From Lonicera japonica (taxonomy: Eukaryota > Streptophyta > Magnoliopsida > Dipsacales > Caprifoliaceae), in contig CM038469.1 of the NCBI GenBank assembly GCA_021464415.1, positions 23,269,901 through 23,333,900 on the forward strand: DNA of 64,000 nt, read 5' to 3'. The translations under genes and the position numbers were made by a program. The notes beneath the pieces are model-generated. The model saw nothing but the letters and a program-made list of their open reading frames with translations. It was not told where the DNA came from and made no database searches. Numbering within the stretch: the first letter of the stretch is position 1; each line of letters opens with the position of its first letter. Below, piece by piece: positions 11,169 to 23,524 of the stretch.

Positions 11169-12374
11169 TTACACAAGTATATCATCAAAGAAAACAAGAA
11201 CAAACTTTCTTAAGTATGGCTTAAACACGGAATTCATCAAATCTTGAAATGTGGCAGGGGCATTAGTAAGCCCAAAGGGCATTACTAGAAATTCATAATG
11301 GCCCTCGTGTGTTTGAAATGCAGTATTGTAAACATCAGCTAGTTTGACTCTAATCTGGTGGTGCCCTGACCTTAAATCCAATTTTGAAAAAATTGCTGCT
11401 CCATTCAACTCATCCAGGAGTTCATCAATGATAGGAATTGGGAACTTATTCTTAATTGTGACGGAATTAAGTTCCCTATAGTCTACACACATCCTCCAGG
11501 TTCCATCTTTCTTCTTTACCAATAAGACCGGTGAGGCAAATGGGCTGTTAGAGGGATGTATTATACCCTGCTCCATCATTTCTTTCAATATGTTTTCAAT
11601 CTCATTTTTTTTTACGAATGGGTACCTGTAGGGCCGGATGGTAAAAGGGGTAGCATTTGGTTTAAGTGGTATGGCATGACCATGTTGTCTTGTGGGGGGT
11701 AAGACTTTTGGTTCGTCAAAAATTGGTTTAAATTTCTCTAACAGTGCAGTGACCTCAACAGGAATTGAGTTTGGTGTTGGTGGTTCTGTGGTTTGGTATT
11801 TGAGTTGACCAACGAAGCCCCACTCATTTTGGGCACACATTCTGTAAAGAGTAGCTCCAGTGATGAATTTTAAGGATGGGTTTGATTGTGGTTTAGCCTT
11901 CAGCACTACTGGTTGCTGGTTCTTGTAAACTCCCAATGTCAGATTATTCATGTCTAGTGTTACTGGATCCACTTGTTGCATCCATTGCACACCCAATATC
12001 ATGTTGTACCCCCCCAATGGTAAGATTCTCATGTCCAATACAAATTCTTCCCCATCCACTGTCCATTGAAATTGAGGGCACTTAGCTTTGCTGCACAACT
12101 TGCTCCCATCTGCTACTGTCACCATCATGTTACTGGTAGGTACCAACTGACAACCCACCTGTTTAGCAATTTGAGGATCCAAAAAATTATGTGTACTCCC
12201 AGAGTCTACCAATATATTGATAGGCACTTTTTTGCTTTGGCCTTGTAAAACTAATGTTTGATAAGGAACACAACCTGCCAAGGCATGTAGTGAAATGCCA
12301 AGTTCTACTACAGCCGGTGTTGGAGTCACTTGTAAATCATCACTTGCTTCTTGTACTTTATCCTCCCCTTCCAA
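11169..12374 (-). pseudogene. Protease and reverse transcriptase palm (element 1)
   Basis: Starts in the protease: [13 protein letters not shown] is the aspartic-protease active site (D-S-G form usual in chromoviruses), with ILGVQWM further on. RT follows with [41 protein letters not shown] (first catalytic Asp), [13 protein letters not shown] and VFFDDILV (the Asp pair). The frame ends at TAA 11169-11171, at the Tyr that normally follows DDILV, so RT is cut within the palm. The link to gag is broken by a TAA just upstream. Confidence 0.9.
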
Positions 12375-13594
12375 TTATGCTTCTCCCTCAACAACATACA
12401 CCTGCATTCTCTTGCATTTGTGCCCGAAAGCATAAGGTTCATCACAGTTATAACATAGGCCATTATCTCTTCTTGCCTGCATCTCTGAAGGCGTGAGTTT
12501 TTTTATGGGCAATAGTGCAATGGAATTGCTGGTTTTAATAGGAATGGGTAGAGCTTCTGGTTCTATTTTTTGAGTTGTTTGCAGATTAATGTAAGGAAGA
12601 ACTGGTTTTGTAGGTAGTAGTATAATTGGGTGTAGTTGTAGGGTAGTGTTTTTGGTTGTTATTTGGTGAAAAAGATTGGGGTGACGTTCTGGAGTTTGGT
12701 GGTGTTCTGACCTTGGCCAATAGGTTGTTAAACCCTCCTTCTTGCAGTCTGGCTAAAGCAATTGTTTCATCCAATGTTGCAGGTTTTAACATGTAGACGA
12801 AATTCCTCAACTCTCCTTGTAACCCCCCAATGAAGGCAGATATAAAATATGTTTCTGTGAGACTAGGCTCTTTTTCTAACACCTGAGATTTTAAGTCCTC
12901 GAACATACTCTGATACTCCTCTACCCCACCCGTTTGTTTCAGATCATGTAGCTTTGCTACCACATTGTGATAGCCTTGTTCTGTGAATCTCTTAGTGACC
13001 TCCAATTTAAATTGTTCCCACCTCAGTGCCCTAAGGTTCTTAAATCTAGTGAGAAACCATTTTCTGGCTCTTCCTTTCAAGTAGAGTGACATGGTAGACA
13101 CTTGTTGGTACATGGGAGTGTCATTTAAAAAGAAGAAACAATCACACTGTTGCAACCAGTCAATAACATCATCATCACCATCGAAAGTAGGGAATTCATA
13201 CCTAGGTTGCTTGAATTGGTAGGGATAATTATGTGGCTCAACTGGAAGAACAGACCCATTACCCCTGATTCCTTCATGTGAATGCTCTTCTCTGATAGTC
13301 AGGTTAGCAGGTGTAGCCAAAATTCCTTTCTGGTTCGGATCTGTTGTTGGTAGTTCGCTAGTTGAAGCTTCTCCCCCAGGATCTAACTGTTTACGGAGCC
13401 AATTAAATTCCCTGTTAAATGTGGCTTGCAAAGCATTGACTGAGGATTGCATAGATCCCATTTTCCCCTTCCAATTCCTCTTGTCGGATTCCCAATTTAT
13501 CATGCTTGGCCTCAATTTCCCTCATAGTAGCCTCGATCGTGGCTTGACTAGCCTCCACCTGCTCTTTAAGCTGGTTGATTCCTCCTCCCGCCAT
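12375..13594 (-). pseudogene. Gag (element 1)
   Basis: Likely start ATG at 13594-13592 (MAGGGINQLKEQ), followed by a charged coiled-coil start, then a frameshift near 13460 and the long retrotransposon gag domain (KQPRYEFPTFDGDDDVIDWL, YLKGRARKWFLT, FTEQGYHNVVAKL). A stop lies at 12586; past it the knuckle CYNCDEPYAFGHKC (about 12450-12410) is still readable. Gag builds the particle that packages element RNA. Frameshift plus stop make it non-functional. Confidence 0.85.
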
Positions 13595-13618
13595 TACTTA
13601 CCCAATCAAGGTCGAAGC

Positions 13619-13630
13619 CCTCTGATACCA
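13619..13630 (-). other. Primer-binding site (element 1)
   Basis: Minus-strand TGGTATCAGAG, complementary to the 3' end of plant initiator Met-tRNA, lies two bases inside the LTR end. Confidence 0.9.
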
Positions 13631-13632
13631 CT

Positions 13633-14113
13633 TGTTATAATCAAATTACTAATTCTAATTAATCCCAGTAAAATAGAAAAGTTTATAGAAGGAAGAATGA
13701 GTTAGAGGACGAAAGTTATCTTGGAGAAGTTTATAGAAGGAAGAATGAGTTAGAGGACGAAAGTTATCTTAGAGAAGGAAAGAAGAAGAAGAATCTAACA
13801 GAAAGGAGAGAGAAAAGAGATTTTTCATATCATGCATAATGCTTACAATGAAGGAGTATTTCCTTATAACAATTTCCTCACTCTCACTCTCTCTAATTTG
13901 CCCACACGTGGCTAACAATAAGATAAAAGGAAAACACAGAATTAAAAATAAAATAATAATAAAAAAAAACAATACTCTACTTAATCAAACGACACAGTTC
14001 CAACCAACTCGTAAATGACGAAACGACGCAGCACTGTTCCTTCCCCTTTCAAAATTAGACCGTTATTGTTCTTCCTCAATTACTGATCTCTAATTCATCC
14101 CCATTTCATGACA
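13633..14113 (-). repeat. 5' LTR of element 1 (481 bp)
   Basis: Bounded by TG...CA (TGTTATAATC at 13633; TTCATGACA ending 14113), next to the primer site. It holds a 48-bp tandem duplication at 13681-13776 (GTTTATAGAAGGAAGAATGA twice). No partner LTR is present at the other end of the element, so insertion age cannot be taken from LTR divergence. Confidence 0.85.
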
Positions 14114-14499
14114 CCCTCTAGACTCGGTTTATTAATTTAGTTTGGGGCTGAGAATTCTTGGAGTATCTTTCTGGTATTTAAGTACACTTTGTTTTATTTG
14201 GGATTGTTTGATGACCTTGATTGAATTATTCTAGGGCCTAATTTTTACTGATAACCAATGCGTGTGATTGCTCAAGTATTGTTGGTCTTCATGACTCTGT
14301 TTTTGCAGAAAATTTTAGTTAGATTAATTAGGCGGAGAATTATTTTTATTATACTTTGTTTTCACTGAGCATTATTTTTGCTATCTACAGATAGAGGTTT
14401 TGAGTTATAGAGTGGTACGGAGATTGAGAGATTGAGAGGGGTTCGCAAGTTTATGACAAATGTTTTGGGGCTAGGGTTTTTTTTTATTTTGTTGTCAAA

Positions 14500-14720
14500 A
14501 AGGGCATCTCTAACGTGATTTAAACGTGATGTAATGTCTTGCCATTTTTAATTGAGTTGGCATTTTATTTTTATTTATGTTTTCTTTTTCTTGTCCATGT
14601 GTGTATTAATTGTCCATCTAGCATGGAAAAATCATCTAAGTCTGCCGGTGGCTTTAAGTGAGAACCAAACAGATCAAAGTACATGCTTTTTTTAAATGAA
14701 AAATAGTGTTCGAGGCTCGA
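14500..14720 (-). repeat. Right arm of the long inverted repeat
   Basis: Mirror of 8728-8925 (AACCAAAC preceded by GCCACCGG-type sequence in reverse complement, GTGTGTATTAATTGTCCATC). The right arm keeps more interior sequence than the left. Between 14114 and 14499 lies non-coding sequence presumed to be the interior of the same older element. Confidence 0.65.
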
Positions 14721-14978
14721 AGTGCTAATTGGGTAAGAGTACATGGTACTAAAATATATTGAACTCTTATTTTTTTTTCATCTCGGTATCAAAGGGTGGT
14801 TTAGGGACAATTTATTTGTATTTGCGATGAATTTGAAAGTACTAAGATTTACTTGGGGTTTAAGTAAAATTGATTAAACAAGTAGGAATTTTTTTGCACA
14901 TTATCAAACTACAACAGCCATGTTTGTTTGACGGGAATTGAAACCCCAATTGCCACCATTCGTTGATATTTAACTCTG

Positions 14979-16655
14979 GAGTTTTTGACACTATAGTTTC
15001 TTGAAGTTTACCCCAATTATCATTTTCGTCCCTAAACTTCATTTTCCGATTTTTCACACCCCAATGTTTTCACAACGCTTCACTTTAATCCTTGGCTCCA
15101 CTTTCTGTCAATCAACTAGACGGTGGACGTTATGTTGGATGGGTATTTTGGTTGTTCTTCCATTAAACTTTCCCTCCAAAATTAATTTGTTTGCTACTTA
15201 TATTCCCTCAAAGATTTTCATCTACAAAAACAGAGCAAGAGAGAAAGAGATAGATCCGCAAGAAATAGAGAGAAATGTACAATTGCATAGCTACATTCGT
15301 GGTCATAATCATCAACGTCCTCCTCCTCAGCCCCAATCTTCGTGTCCGTTCTCAACGTCTTCAAATGTGGGGTCCAATACAAATACTGGACTGCACTAAT
15401 CCTTTTCTTCCTCTTCTTCTACTTTAACTTTTTATAAGTTATCTTCTTCATAATTATCATGTTCCTTCTATCAAATTAACAAAATATGATCTCAATGAAT
15501 TGTTGTTTAAAATAAAACTGGAATTCAGAAATATTCCACTCATATACATTCTTGTTTCATGAGTGAAACTGTTGTGCTAAAATTTATGAATTTCAAAATG
15601 TAACTAGGCTCAATTATGTTAAAGGCTATTACTAGTGGGGGTCAAAATTATAATGTAATTGTCTTCTTTAGGAAAAATGATTTTAAAGGCAGGGTAGCTT
15701 TCGAAGCGATTTTTGTGGCAGAGCTGATTAAAAAAAAGGTAAGCAAAACAAAGAAAGAATTGAATATAGCTGAAATAGCAAATGACAAAAAAATCCCCAC
15801 ATATTGAAGGACATTTCACAATCATGATGGGTATTTCCGTCATTTAAGGTCAAATTCCCACCGGCCATCGGCAACTGAGATCGATTGTTGACAAATTTAG
15901 AATTACGTAGCTCGTCCGAATATATATGTATTATGTACTTTCACTGTTGTCCAAATGATTATGACTATAATTATATATATATATATATTGTAAGGACAGA
16001 ATTAACTTAAAAAGAAATGATAATAAAAAGCACAACGCAAGATTGATTTCTTCCTGCTATTGCTCCTCATAATTCTGTCGTCAATGTTATCTTGTGAGAT
16101 TCTTTCTCTTGTGGATCCCTCTTCCTCTCTATTTCTTTTTATGCCATCAATGTTTTTAAAATTTAAAATTATACTGCTGAGAACAAATACTGTTAGTGTA
16201 AGATTTAAAATTACACTATTGAGAACAAATATTGTTAATAATGTAAAATAGATACGGTGACAGATACAGTAAAAATAACTCTACGAAAACATATTACAAA
16301 ACGGTTTTTATTTTAAGGTCTAGATTGTAAAAGCACAATAGGTAAAAGAAGTGCTTGTAAAAAAATGGACTGATCTGTCTCTCTCTCTCTCTTGCTCTAT
16401 TTTTGTAGATGGAAATTCTTGGAGGGAATATAAGGGGCAAACATATTAATTTTGGAGGAAAAGTTTAATGGAAGAAGGAATAAAATACCCATCCAACATA
16501 ACGTCCTCCGTCTAGTTGATTGACGGAAAGTGGAGCGAAGAACTAAAGTAAAGCGCTGCGGAAACATTGGGGTGTGAAAAAATATCAGAAAATGAAGTTT
16601 AGGGATGAAAGTGACAATTGGGGTACACTTCAAGGGGCTAAAGTGTCGAAAACTC
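14979..16655. mobile_element. Mutator-like non-autonomous element with ~290-bp TIRs
   Basis: 14979-15270 matches the reverse complement of 16655-16370 almost throughout (GAGTTTTTGACAC / GAGTTTTCGACAC ends; internal CAATCAACTAGACGG and CGTTATGTTGGATGGGTATT in both). The flanks TTAACTCTG (14970-14978) and TTAACTCTA (16656-16664) match at 8 of 9 positions, the duplication length typical of Mutator-like elements. The 1.1-kb interior has no transposase. Reading frames of 100-130 codons within the arms are mirror images of each other and not genes. Confidence 0.85.
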
Positions 16656-16699
16656 TTAACTCTATGATAGATCCTAGAAAGGAAGTGTGTATTCAAAAT

Positions 16700-16825
16700 T
16701 GATTGGAATCAAATCCACTTGATTGAATCTAAATATAACCATGGAATCAAATCCACTTGATTGTGTGAATCTAAATATAACCATGGAATCAAATCCACTT
16801 GATTGTGTGAATCTAAATATAACCA
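16700..16825. repeat. Tandem repeat, 42-bp unit, three copies
   Basis: GGAATCAAATCCACTTGATT recurs at 16709, 16743 and 16785, each followed by GAATCTAAATATAACC; the first unit is shorter. Non-coding. Confidence 0.75.
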
Positions 16826-17948
16826 ATAGTATGGTAATTATGTGAATCCAAGTTCTTCTTCACACACACACATACACACATATATATGCAATTAAATTTT
16901 TTCTCTTAATTTGGGACAAACCAAACACTCTTATAAGAACCCAAATTTCAATTTAATCCACTGTCAAGAAACATGAAATATTTATTATTTTCTAGGGGGA
17001 AGGAAGATATCTTTAACTCTTAACGTCCCAAAAAATTTAGATTGTTAGACCAAGGAAATACAATATTAATTCATAATTTTTCAGCCAACGTTTTAGTATC
17101 CTAAATATATATATATATATATCTTGTTTGAGCATCAATTCTACTCATGTTTCCCTTGTCAAGATTTTGTAGCTTAGAACAAAACTCATTTATGTTTTTT
17201 GATTGCGCAGGAATTCATTGTCTAGCTTCTTGATTTGTGAAATATCCTTCCACAGTTATTGTTCAAAATGTACAAGATAATTCAAAAGAAGACACAAATT
17301 ATGAACCACAACAACTTAAATATTAATAAACACGAAACACTAATAGAACAATTAATATAGGATTACATTTATTGATGTCATTAAATATTTTTGAATAACG
17401 TTATATACCTTGTAACTTATACAAACATGATGGACGAGAAAAACCAAGACTCCAGGGCAATTGGGTGAACAATTCGTTTTATTACTTTTTTTGAATTTTT
17501 TGGCTTCAAACATAGGAAAGCTCTTGGTGGGAAGTTTATGTTGTCTAATGTTTATTTCAGCTCTTATATCAGGTACTTCTTTTAATAATAAAGCTCCCGA
17601 ATAAACCCATAAACATGTAATACAACATAATACACTTTGTGGTGTCAGTGGTATTGATGCTAAAACGCATGTAACGTTTAACGTTGTAATGAAAGTATTT
17701 TCTAGATACATTAATGAATTTAAGAAATCATGCATTACATTTTCCTTATCCATTCATTAATAATCAAATTAATCTCATCACATTGCTAGTGCCTGAAAGG
17801 AGGTCCTAACTGTTTCGGAATGAGTCAGATAACATCCAATAGGGATAACAAGAGAGGGGTATAACAACTGAGGTGTTGAACTAGTGGAATTTTATTTTAA
17901 AAATACCGTGGTGTGTACGAACTGGAATGCAAGACTGTAGGTGTTTTG
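16826..17948. other. Stretch with one unassigned 133-codon frame
   Basis: An open frame of 133 codons runs on the minus strand from 17753 to 17352 (starts MDKENVMHDF). It has several cysteines and a hydrophobic middle, but no family is recognised, there is no convincing promoter or splice context, and neighbours are repeats. It may be chance or a relic exon. Confidence 0.25.
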
Positions 17949-18785
17949 AGAGTGTATGTGTAAAACTAACTATAAATAAATAATGCAAGATCATTTCCTC
18001 TTGCAGATCCAATAAAATATTGAAGAAGACTAACTGAAAAAACAGCTGCTTTGGGATCACCATCTGCCGGAACTCTGAGAAAAGCCCCGAAAACTCCAAT
18101 AGTATACTAAATTCTAGAGAAAGAAGGTTTATGAATACTATGGGTCGAATATATGAATTGTGGATGCTTGAAATTGTTAGTGGAGGGGCCAATTTATTCC
18201 CAAAAAGATGAAGGAAAAAGGAAGGTGCACATTAGCCTTAGCTAAAAGGCCAAGGTGCGCACTAACCACCATTGGTAGGCCAAGGTGCGCACCAACCACG
18301 CTTGGTGGCCCAAGGTGCACACCAGCCATAGCTAAAAGGCCAAGGTGCTCACCAACCACCCTTGGTGGCCCAAGGTGTTCACCAACCATTTTGGGTGGGT
18401 CCCACCCCTAGTTCATCTAGGCCCATTGTTTTTCGATGATGTATGTTCTAGTTTTGGTTCCAATGAATTTTGAGACCTCTAAGCAATGTTTCGGCATTGC
18501 CGGACATTCCCAAAAATCCCTAACGGTCTCTTGAGAAGTCTTGGAATTTTTGGACAAGTCCTGGAACTCTAAAAAATGCAGTCTAACTACATGTTTTGTC
18601 CAAAAAGGCCCTTATAATGCATGAGATGTTCAATGAAGCCTATACTGGTGAATTTTAAGAGGTCATAGGAATCCTTCAATTATAGGGTCTAGTACATATT
18701 GCTGAAACCAGAATTATATTGGCCTATTTGGTGTAAACACAAGGCTGATTATGGACGTTGCAAAATGGTGTCTACAATGGCCCTC
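17949..18785 (+). repeat. Direct repeat, copy 1
   Basis: Shares with 19786-20499 the ordered blocks TCCTCTT.AGATCC, GAGAACTCCAA-type sequence, the CCAAGGTGCGCA minisatellite, CCCACCCCTAGTTC, ATGCATGAGATGTTCAATGAA, and TTGGCCT.TTTGGTGTAAA. The pair could be LTRs of a small retroelement or a plain duplication; no primer site was found. Confidence 0.55.
18210..18400. repeat. Minisatellite, ~30-bp unit
   Basis: About six units built on GGCCAAGGTGCGCACCAACC with alternating inserts (CTTGGTGG or AGCTAAAA). The unit length keeps both strands open for ~65 codons, giving repetitive peptides that are not evidence of a gene. Confidence 0.75.
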
Positions 18786-19139
18786 AACAAGGTGACTTCG
18801 ATTGAGAAGTCAACCGAAGTCGAAAGATAGTCAAGCCATGAAGTGACCATGGGAATGATGTGAATATTAAATTGATATAGGTCGAAGTGAATATGGAACG
18901 GTTTTGTGGATGTGAAGCGACTACAAATTGCCTACGGACTGAACTGGGAAATATTATAGTAGGTAACCTTGACAATGGAATGACTACCAATTGAATTGGA
19001 TAAAGTATGGTAAGTAACCGCGGAAGTGAAATGAGAATCGTGTGACTACGTGGTGAATGTGCAATCACGTAATCCAACCTGCACAAATTATGCTCTTGTG
19101 TCCTATTCCACACGGACCACCCAGTTCTGAGTACTTAGT

Positions 19140-19570
19140 ATCCTAGGGTTGTTACGTGCACTCGTTTTGATATTATGACCTCCGGTCATAGCCATAGCCA
19201 ACTAGATCACTCGATCGTGACTATTTCCTCAGGTCTATAGTTACACTTGCTTCTAGAAGGTGACCACTGGTTATAGCCACTCGGATCACTCGATCACTCC
19301 GACATCCTAAGGTCACTAGGTAGGCTCGCTTTGGCAATGCAGTCTCTGGTCAAAGCCACCTAGATCACTCAATCACTCACACTTCTTCAGGTCATTATTA
19401 GGCTCGTTCGGTAAATTTGGTCTCTGGTTAGAGCCACCTGGGTCACTAGATCATTCACACTTCCTAGGGTTCGAAATGTGCTCGCTTCTGTAGTGTGGTT
19501 TCAGTTCATAGCCCCTCGCATCACTCAATCACTCACACTTCTTAGGGTCACCAGGTAAGCTTCTTTAGCA
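19140..19570. repeat. Tandem array, ~90-bp unit
   Basis: Roughly five diverged units carrying GATCACTCGATCACTC, then a short CCTAGGGTC-type string, then GGCTCGCTT and GGTCTCTGGTTA-AGCCACC. It lies between the two direct repeats. Confidence 0.7.
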
Positions 19571-19785
19571 GTGCAAAAAGTGGGATTGTATGCTTTCGCC
19601 ACTCCCAAGCATTTTGAATGCATGCTCTTAGCCTAAACATGTGTGAACATGTCTCTCATCTCACACGAGTTGTCCCAAGAAAATGATTGATCGTGCCTTC
19701 CTTACCCATAGGTGTTTAAAACGTGCGTTCATGCTAAGACAAGGTAAACCTAACGCTCAAAAGTTGTGGGCACGCTAGGCTATTG

Positions 19786-20499
19786 TGTGTATGTGTAATA
19801 GTAATTGTAAATAGGCAAGGTAAGATTGTTTCCTCTTAAAGATCCGATTAAATGTTGAAGAAATCTAATTAAGAAAACACCGGTCCCCTAGAACTCTAAG
19901 AAAACCCCGAGAACTCCAACAATATACTAAATTCTATATATATATAGAGAGAGAGTATGAATAATATTTGTGGAATATATGAATTGTAAATGCTTCAAAT
20001 GGTGGCTGGAGGGAATATTTACACCTAAAGATGGAGGAAAAAGGAAGGCGCAAACCAACCTTGGTGAAAAGGCCAAGGTGCGCATCAACCAAGGAACCCT
20101 AGGGTGCAAATTAACCATTTGGGGTATGTCCCAACCCCTAGTTCTTCGAGGCCCACTTCTTTTTGATAGGGCATGTTTTGGTTTGGATGAATTCCGAGAC
20201 CACTAAGTAATGTTTCATCAATACCTAACTTTCCCAAAAATTCCTTATGGGGACTAGATAAGTCTTGAAATTCTCGGATGAGTCCTGCAACTCCTAAAAA
20301 TGCAATGTTACCGATTTTGCCCTTGAAAAGCCCTGTAATGCATGAGATGTTCAATGAATGTAATGTTTGTGAATTTGCAGAGGTCATGGAAATCTTGTGG
20401 TTGTGCAATTATGAGGTCCGGTACTTCCGAAACAGGAATTGTATTGGCCTGTTTGGTGTAAATGAAAGGCTAATTATGGAGCCATGAAATGGGGTGTCT
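19786..20499 (+). repeat. Direct repeat, copy 2
   Basis: Second copy of the 17949-18785 unit in the same orientation, with a shorter CCAAGGTGCGCA block at 20040-20110. Confidence 0.55.
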
Positions 20500-21479
20500 A
20501 GAGATGCACGTAAATGATTTGAAAAAAAAAATGTTACTAGACCAAGGTCATGCCTGTATAATCAAGTCTACCATTTTATATCTTTTCTTTTCACTTATTT
20601 TTAGAATACTAGTTTTTGGACAAATATTATTAAGTCTATTAATGAATAAGTATATTCTAAGAATTAATAATTAGTATGAAATAAAAATAATAACATATAA
20701 ATAAAACATAGTATCTAGTGTAAAATTCAATTAATATTTATAACAAAATCATATAATCGGTCAACTATAGAAAAATGTTATAAATACATGAAAAAAATTG
20801 TCGCATTGAATTTTTTTAGTACGTAGCTGGCCAGGCAAACTCTTAATCAAATACATAAGAGAGTAATATATTTTTACTACTCTAAAGTAATAGCAAGAAA
20901 GCTAATTTGGTTCAAATGAGTAACACATGCAGCCTCTCTCTTCTCTTGAAGTCAATATTTGAATTTCCATTTCAGAATCGGAATGACAAGCAACGGCAAT
21001 AGTGTCGGCATTGACCATGTCCTTCCTTTTTTTCTTTTAGAATTTTCTACCCCTATATGATAGGCTACTCCCTTACTTAATTGAAAGGTTTTTAGAATCG
21101 ATAGATAGTTAATTCTATTAAATGTATGTGGATTACTATGCCAAACAATAATATAATACTCATATAACTAATAGATTATATAATAGAGAAAATATTAAAA
21201 TGGTAAAATAAATAAATTTAACATGAATGTTTTACTAAGCCACAGCTATTATATATTCATATTTTTTTATTTAAACATTGAACATAATTATAAATAAACA
21301 AATAAGTTTTAGAATATATAAACTAATATAAATTTGATTTATTATAATGTTAAAAGCAATTAAGCGAAATAGAGTTTAATATGCATACATTTATGGTGAG
21401 TTTTGGAATGAAATTCCAAGTCATGCTAAAAGTTTTGTAATTTTAATATGATCTATTAAATAACCTTCTTCTTGGGAAG
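20500..21479. other. AT-rich stretch, nothing recognised
   Basis: No open frame of note and no repeat boundary recognised. Confidence 0.4.
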
Positions 21480-21482
21480 TGA

Positions 21483-22175
21483 TGTGGACAAGGCTAGCAC
21501 ATAATCAAGCACGTGAATTGAAGCGTACATAGGCCTAAATCAAGTTTTCATGGGTCGGATTACAAGAGCTTGTGCAAGAAAATTCAAAGAAGATCATATT
21601 TTAATTATTTTTAAATTATAGGACTTGTTTATTATTTTATTATTCAATTAGGATTAGGAATGTTTTCCTTATTCAATTAGAATTGTTTTAGGAATATTTT
21701 CTTAGTCAAATAGGATATTCAGTTAGAAATATTTAGTCAATTAGGATTGTTTTACTTTCCTTATTGTATTAGGATTAGTTATTCTTTTCTACACCCTATT
21801 TAAAGGGGGTGATTGTATTATTTTATTAGAGAGTTATGGATTAATAAAATTGTGAGAGCTTTTAGAACATGTTGAACAAATTCAATTTGTCCGTAATGTT
21901 CATTCGACTTATCAATTGATTCACCATCATCAATTGTGGCGTCATTCGCGTATACCAAGGTTTGCATCTTTTTATAGGTGTTGGGTCGCGGTGTCCATCA
22001 ATCCATCAATCCTTATATACCAAGGTTCTTGCTTCTTTATAAGCAACGGGTCGCGGTGCCATTCAAATCTAATTGTAGAAACGGTTCAAGTTTATTAATT
22101 TGCGATATCACCGTAGATACCAATTCGTTGTGTTTGCGGGTTTCGTACGATATCACCGTAGGTCGTATCAGGAAG
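21483..22175 (+). repeat. LTR relic (probable solo or truncated LTR)
   Basis: Starts near TGATGTGGACAAGGC; has a core-promoter-like CCCTATTTAAAGGGGG near 21796 and an ATTAATAAAATTGTGAGAGC transcript-end type motif, then two near-duplicate blocks (TATACCAAGGTT ... GGGTCGCGGTG at 21950 and 22018) and two ATATCACCGTAG blocks (22104, 22151). This layout is typical of an LTR, but no internal coding region or second LTR adjoins it. Confidence 0.5.
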
Positions 22176-22177
22176 TT

Positions 22178-23520
22178 TGTTATAAAGATATATAAAAGTT
22201 TTATACAAAACACATAATTCAATACAAACTCTAAATTGTTTAATTATTATAGCCAAGAAAGTAGAGTTTGAATTTATTTGGAATAATAATACTAATATAA
22301 AGATATAAGGAGTTATACACTTATACTACTTTATTTAATGTAAATCTAGCTTAAAATCTTTGTTTAATTATTTTAGCCAAATAAAGTAGAGTTTGAATTT
22401 ATTTAAAATACTAATATAAAAATATATGGAGTTATACAGTTTTATTTAATGTAAGTCTTAAAATCTTTTATTTAAAATCAAGGGGCATATTTGTCTTCAC
22501 AAAAAATGAGAAAAACACTTAATTAGTTATTCGTACTTTTATATGTGGTATAGATATAGATATAGATATAGATATAGACTAGATGCGCTTGTGATGAATA
22601 TCTTCCTACCAACGGAATCATTTTAAATCAAGATTATTTTTCATTTGCATAAAATCTCAAATTATTTTTATCAAATAATTTTAGCATTTTATATCTTATT
22701 TGTAATAGTATACAATGATTTAATGTAGCATATAAAATTAGCCTCTAGTTAAAATATTTAAGTCACTCTCTCAGTCATTTAAATTTAAGGTTATTTATAA
22801 AATTTCATATTTATTTTAATATATTTAACTTTCGTGTGTAATATTTTTAATAGGAGGCTGAGTTAATTAATATGAAGAATAAGTATTGATTATATAGTTT
22901 TCTTGCATCGAATAGTGGCATTTTGCAGTTTTGCCGTGCATGAAGTTGAAGATCGCCATTTTCTAAGCAAGTATGATAGGAAAAACATAGGTTTATGGCA
23001 TGAGAAAACCAATAAAAATTAAACCCCGTTTGATAACAAGAAGTAAAATGATAGCCAAAACAATTGATTTTAGCTAGAAGTTGAGAAATTAGTTGAGCGA
23101 TGTTGTCAAATGTACAATTACCTTTTCACTTTATTCATGGAAAAAATTTATTTGGCTAGTGAGGAAAAAAAAATAGAGAATGAGGGAGGACATCCACCGA
23201 TAAAATTAGGCATGGGGTGGAGAGCATCATTCTGTTAAGTTTTCAAATTCTCATACGTATCAATTGTTTTTGCTATAATTCTTCAACTTGTTGTCAAATG
23301 GAAGCTAAGATGATTGCAAAAGCACGTTGGGTGGTCCTTGCATTTTAGGAATGAATATCAAAATTTTATGTGCAAAAAATTTTAAACTGTGAGGAAGTTA
23401 TATATCTACCATGTGAAAACATCATGCTACGTTAGCCAACTATTCTTATTTAGACACCTTGTTCATAGATGAAGCGGGAAATCTTTGTTTGAACTAAGAT
23501 ATCTCAAGATCAAGTCCTAC
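22178..23520. other. AT-rich stretch with a GATATA microsatellite
   Basis: A (GATATA)n run lies at about 22550-22577. A pair of similar blocks (AAGTAGAGTTTGAATTTATTT at 22258 and 22385) shows a local duplication. No genes. Confidence 0.45.
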
Positions 23521-23524
23521 ATTA

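Larger units (their letters stand above)
9003..14113 (-). mobile_element. Truncated Ty3/gypsy chromovirus, element 1
   Basis: Read on the minus strand the order is LTR (13633-14113), Met-tRNA primer site, gag, protease, reverse transcriptase, RNase H, integrase with the beginning of a chromodomain. The chromodomain-like end (VPQMLVQ...) runs out at about 9003, where sequence similar to the flanking DNA begins; there is no polypurine tract and no second LTR. All genes carry stops or frameshifts. The D-S-G protease, the CX2C...HX2C Gag knuckle and the chromodomain place it among plant chromoviruses. Confidence 0.9.

Noticed and set aside
15001..15399. 132-codon frame and its partner at 16397-16696
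   Set aside because: They are mirror-image translations of the two terminal inverted repeats of the Mutator-like element.
18177..18411. Repetitive frames on both strands
   Set aside because: A ~30-bp minisatellite keeps frames open on both strands by chance.
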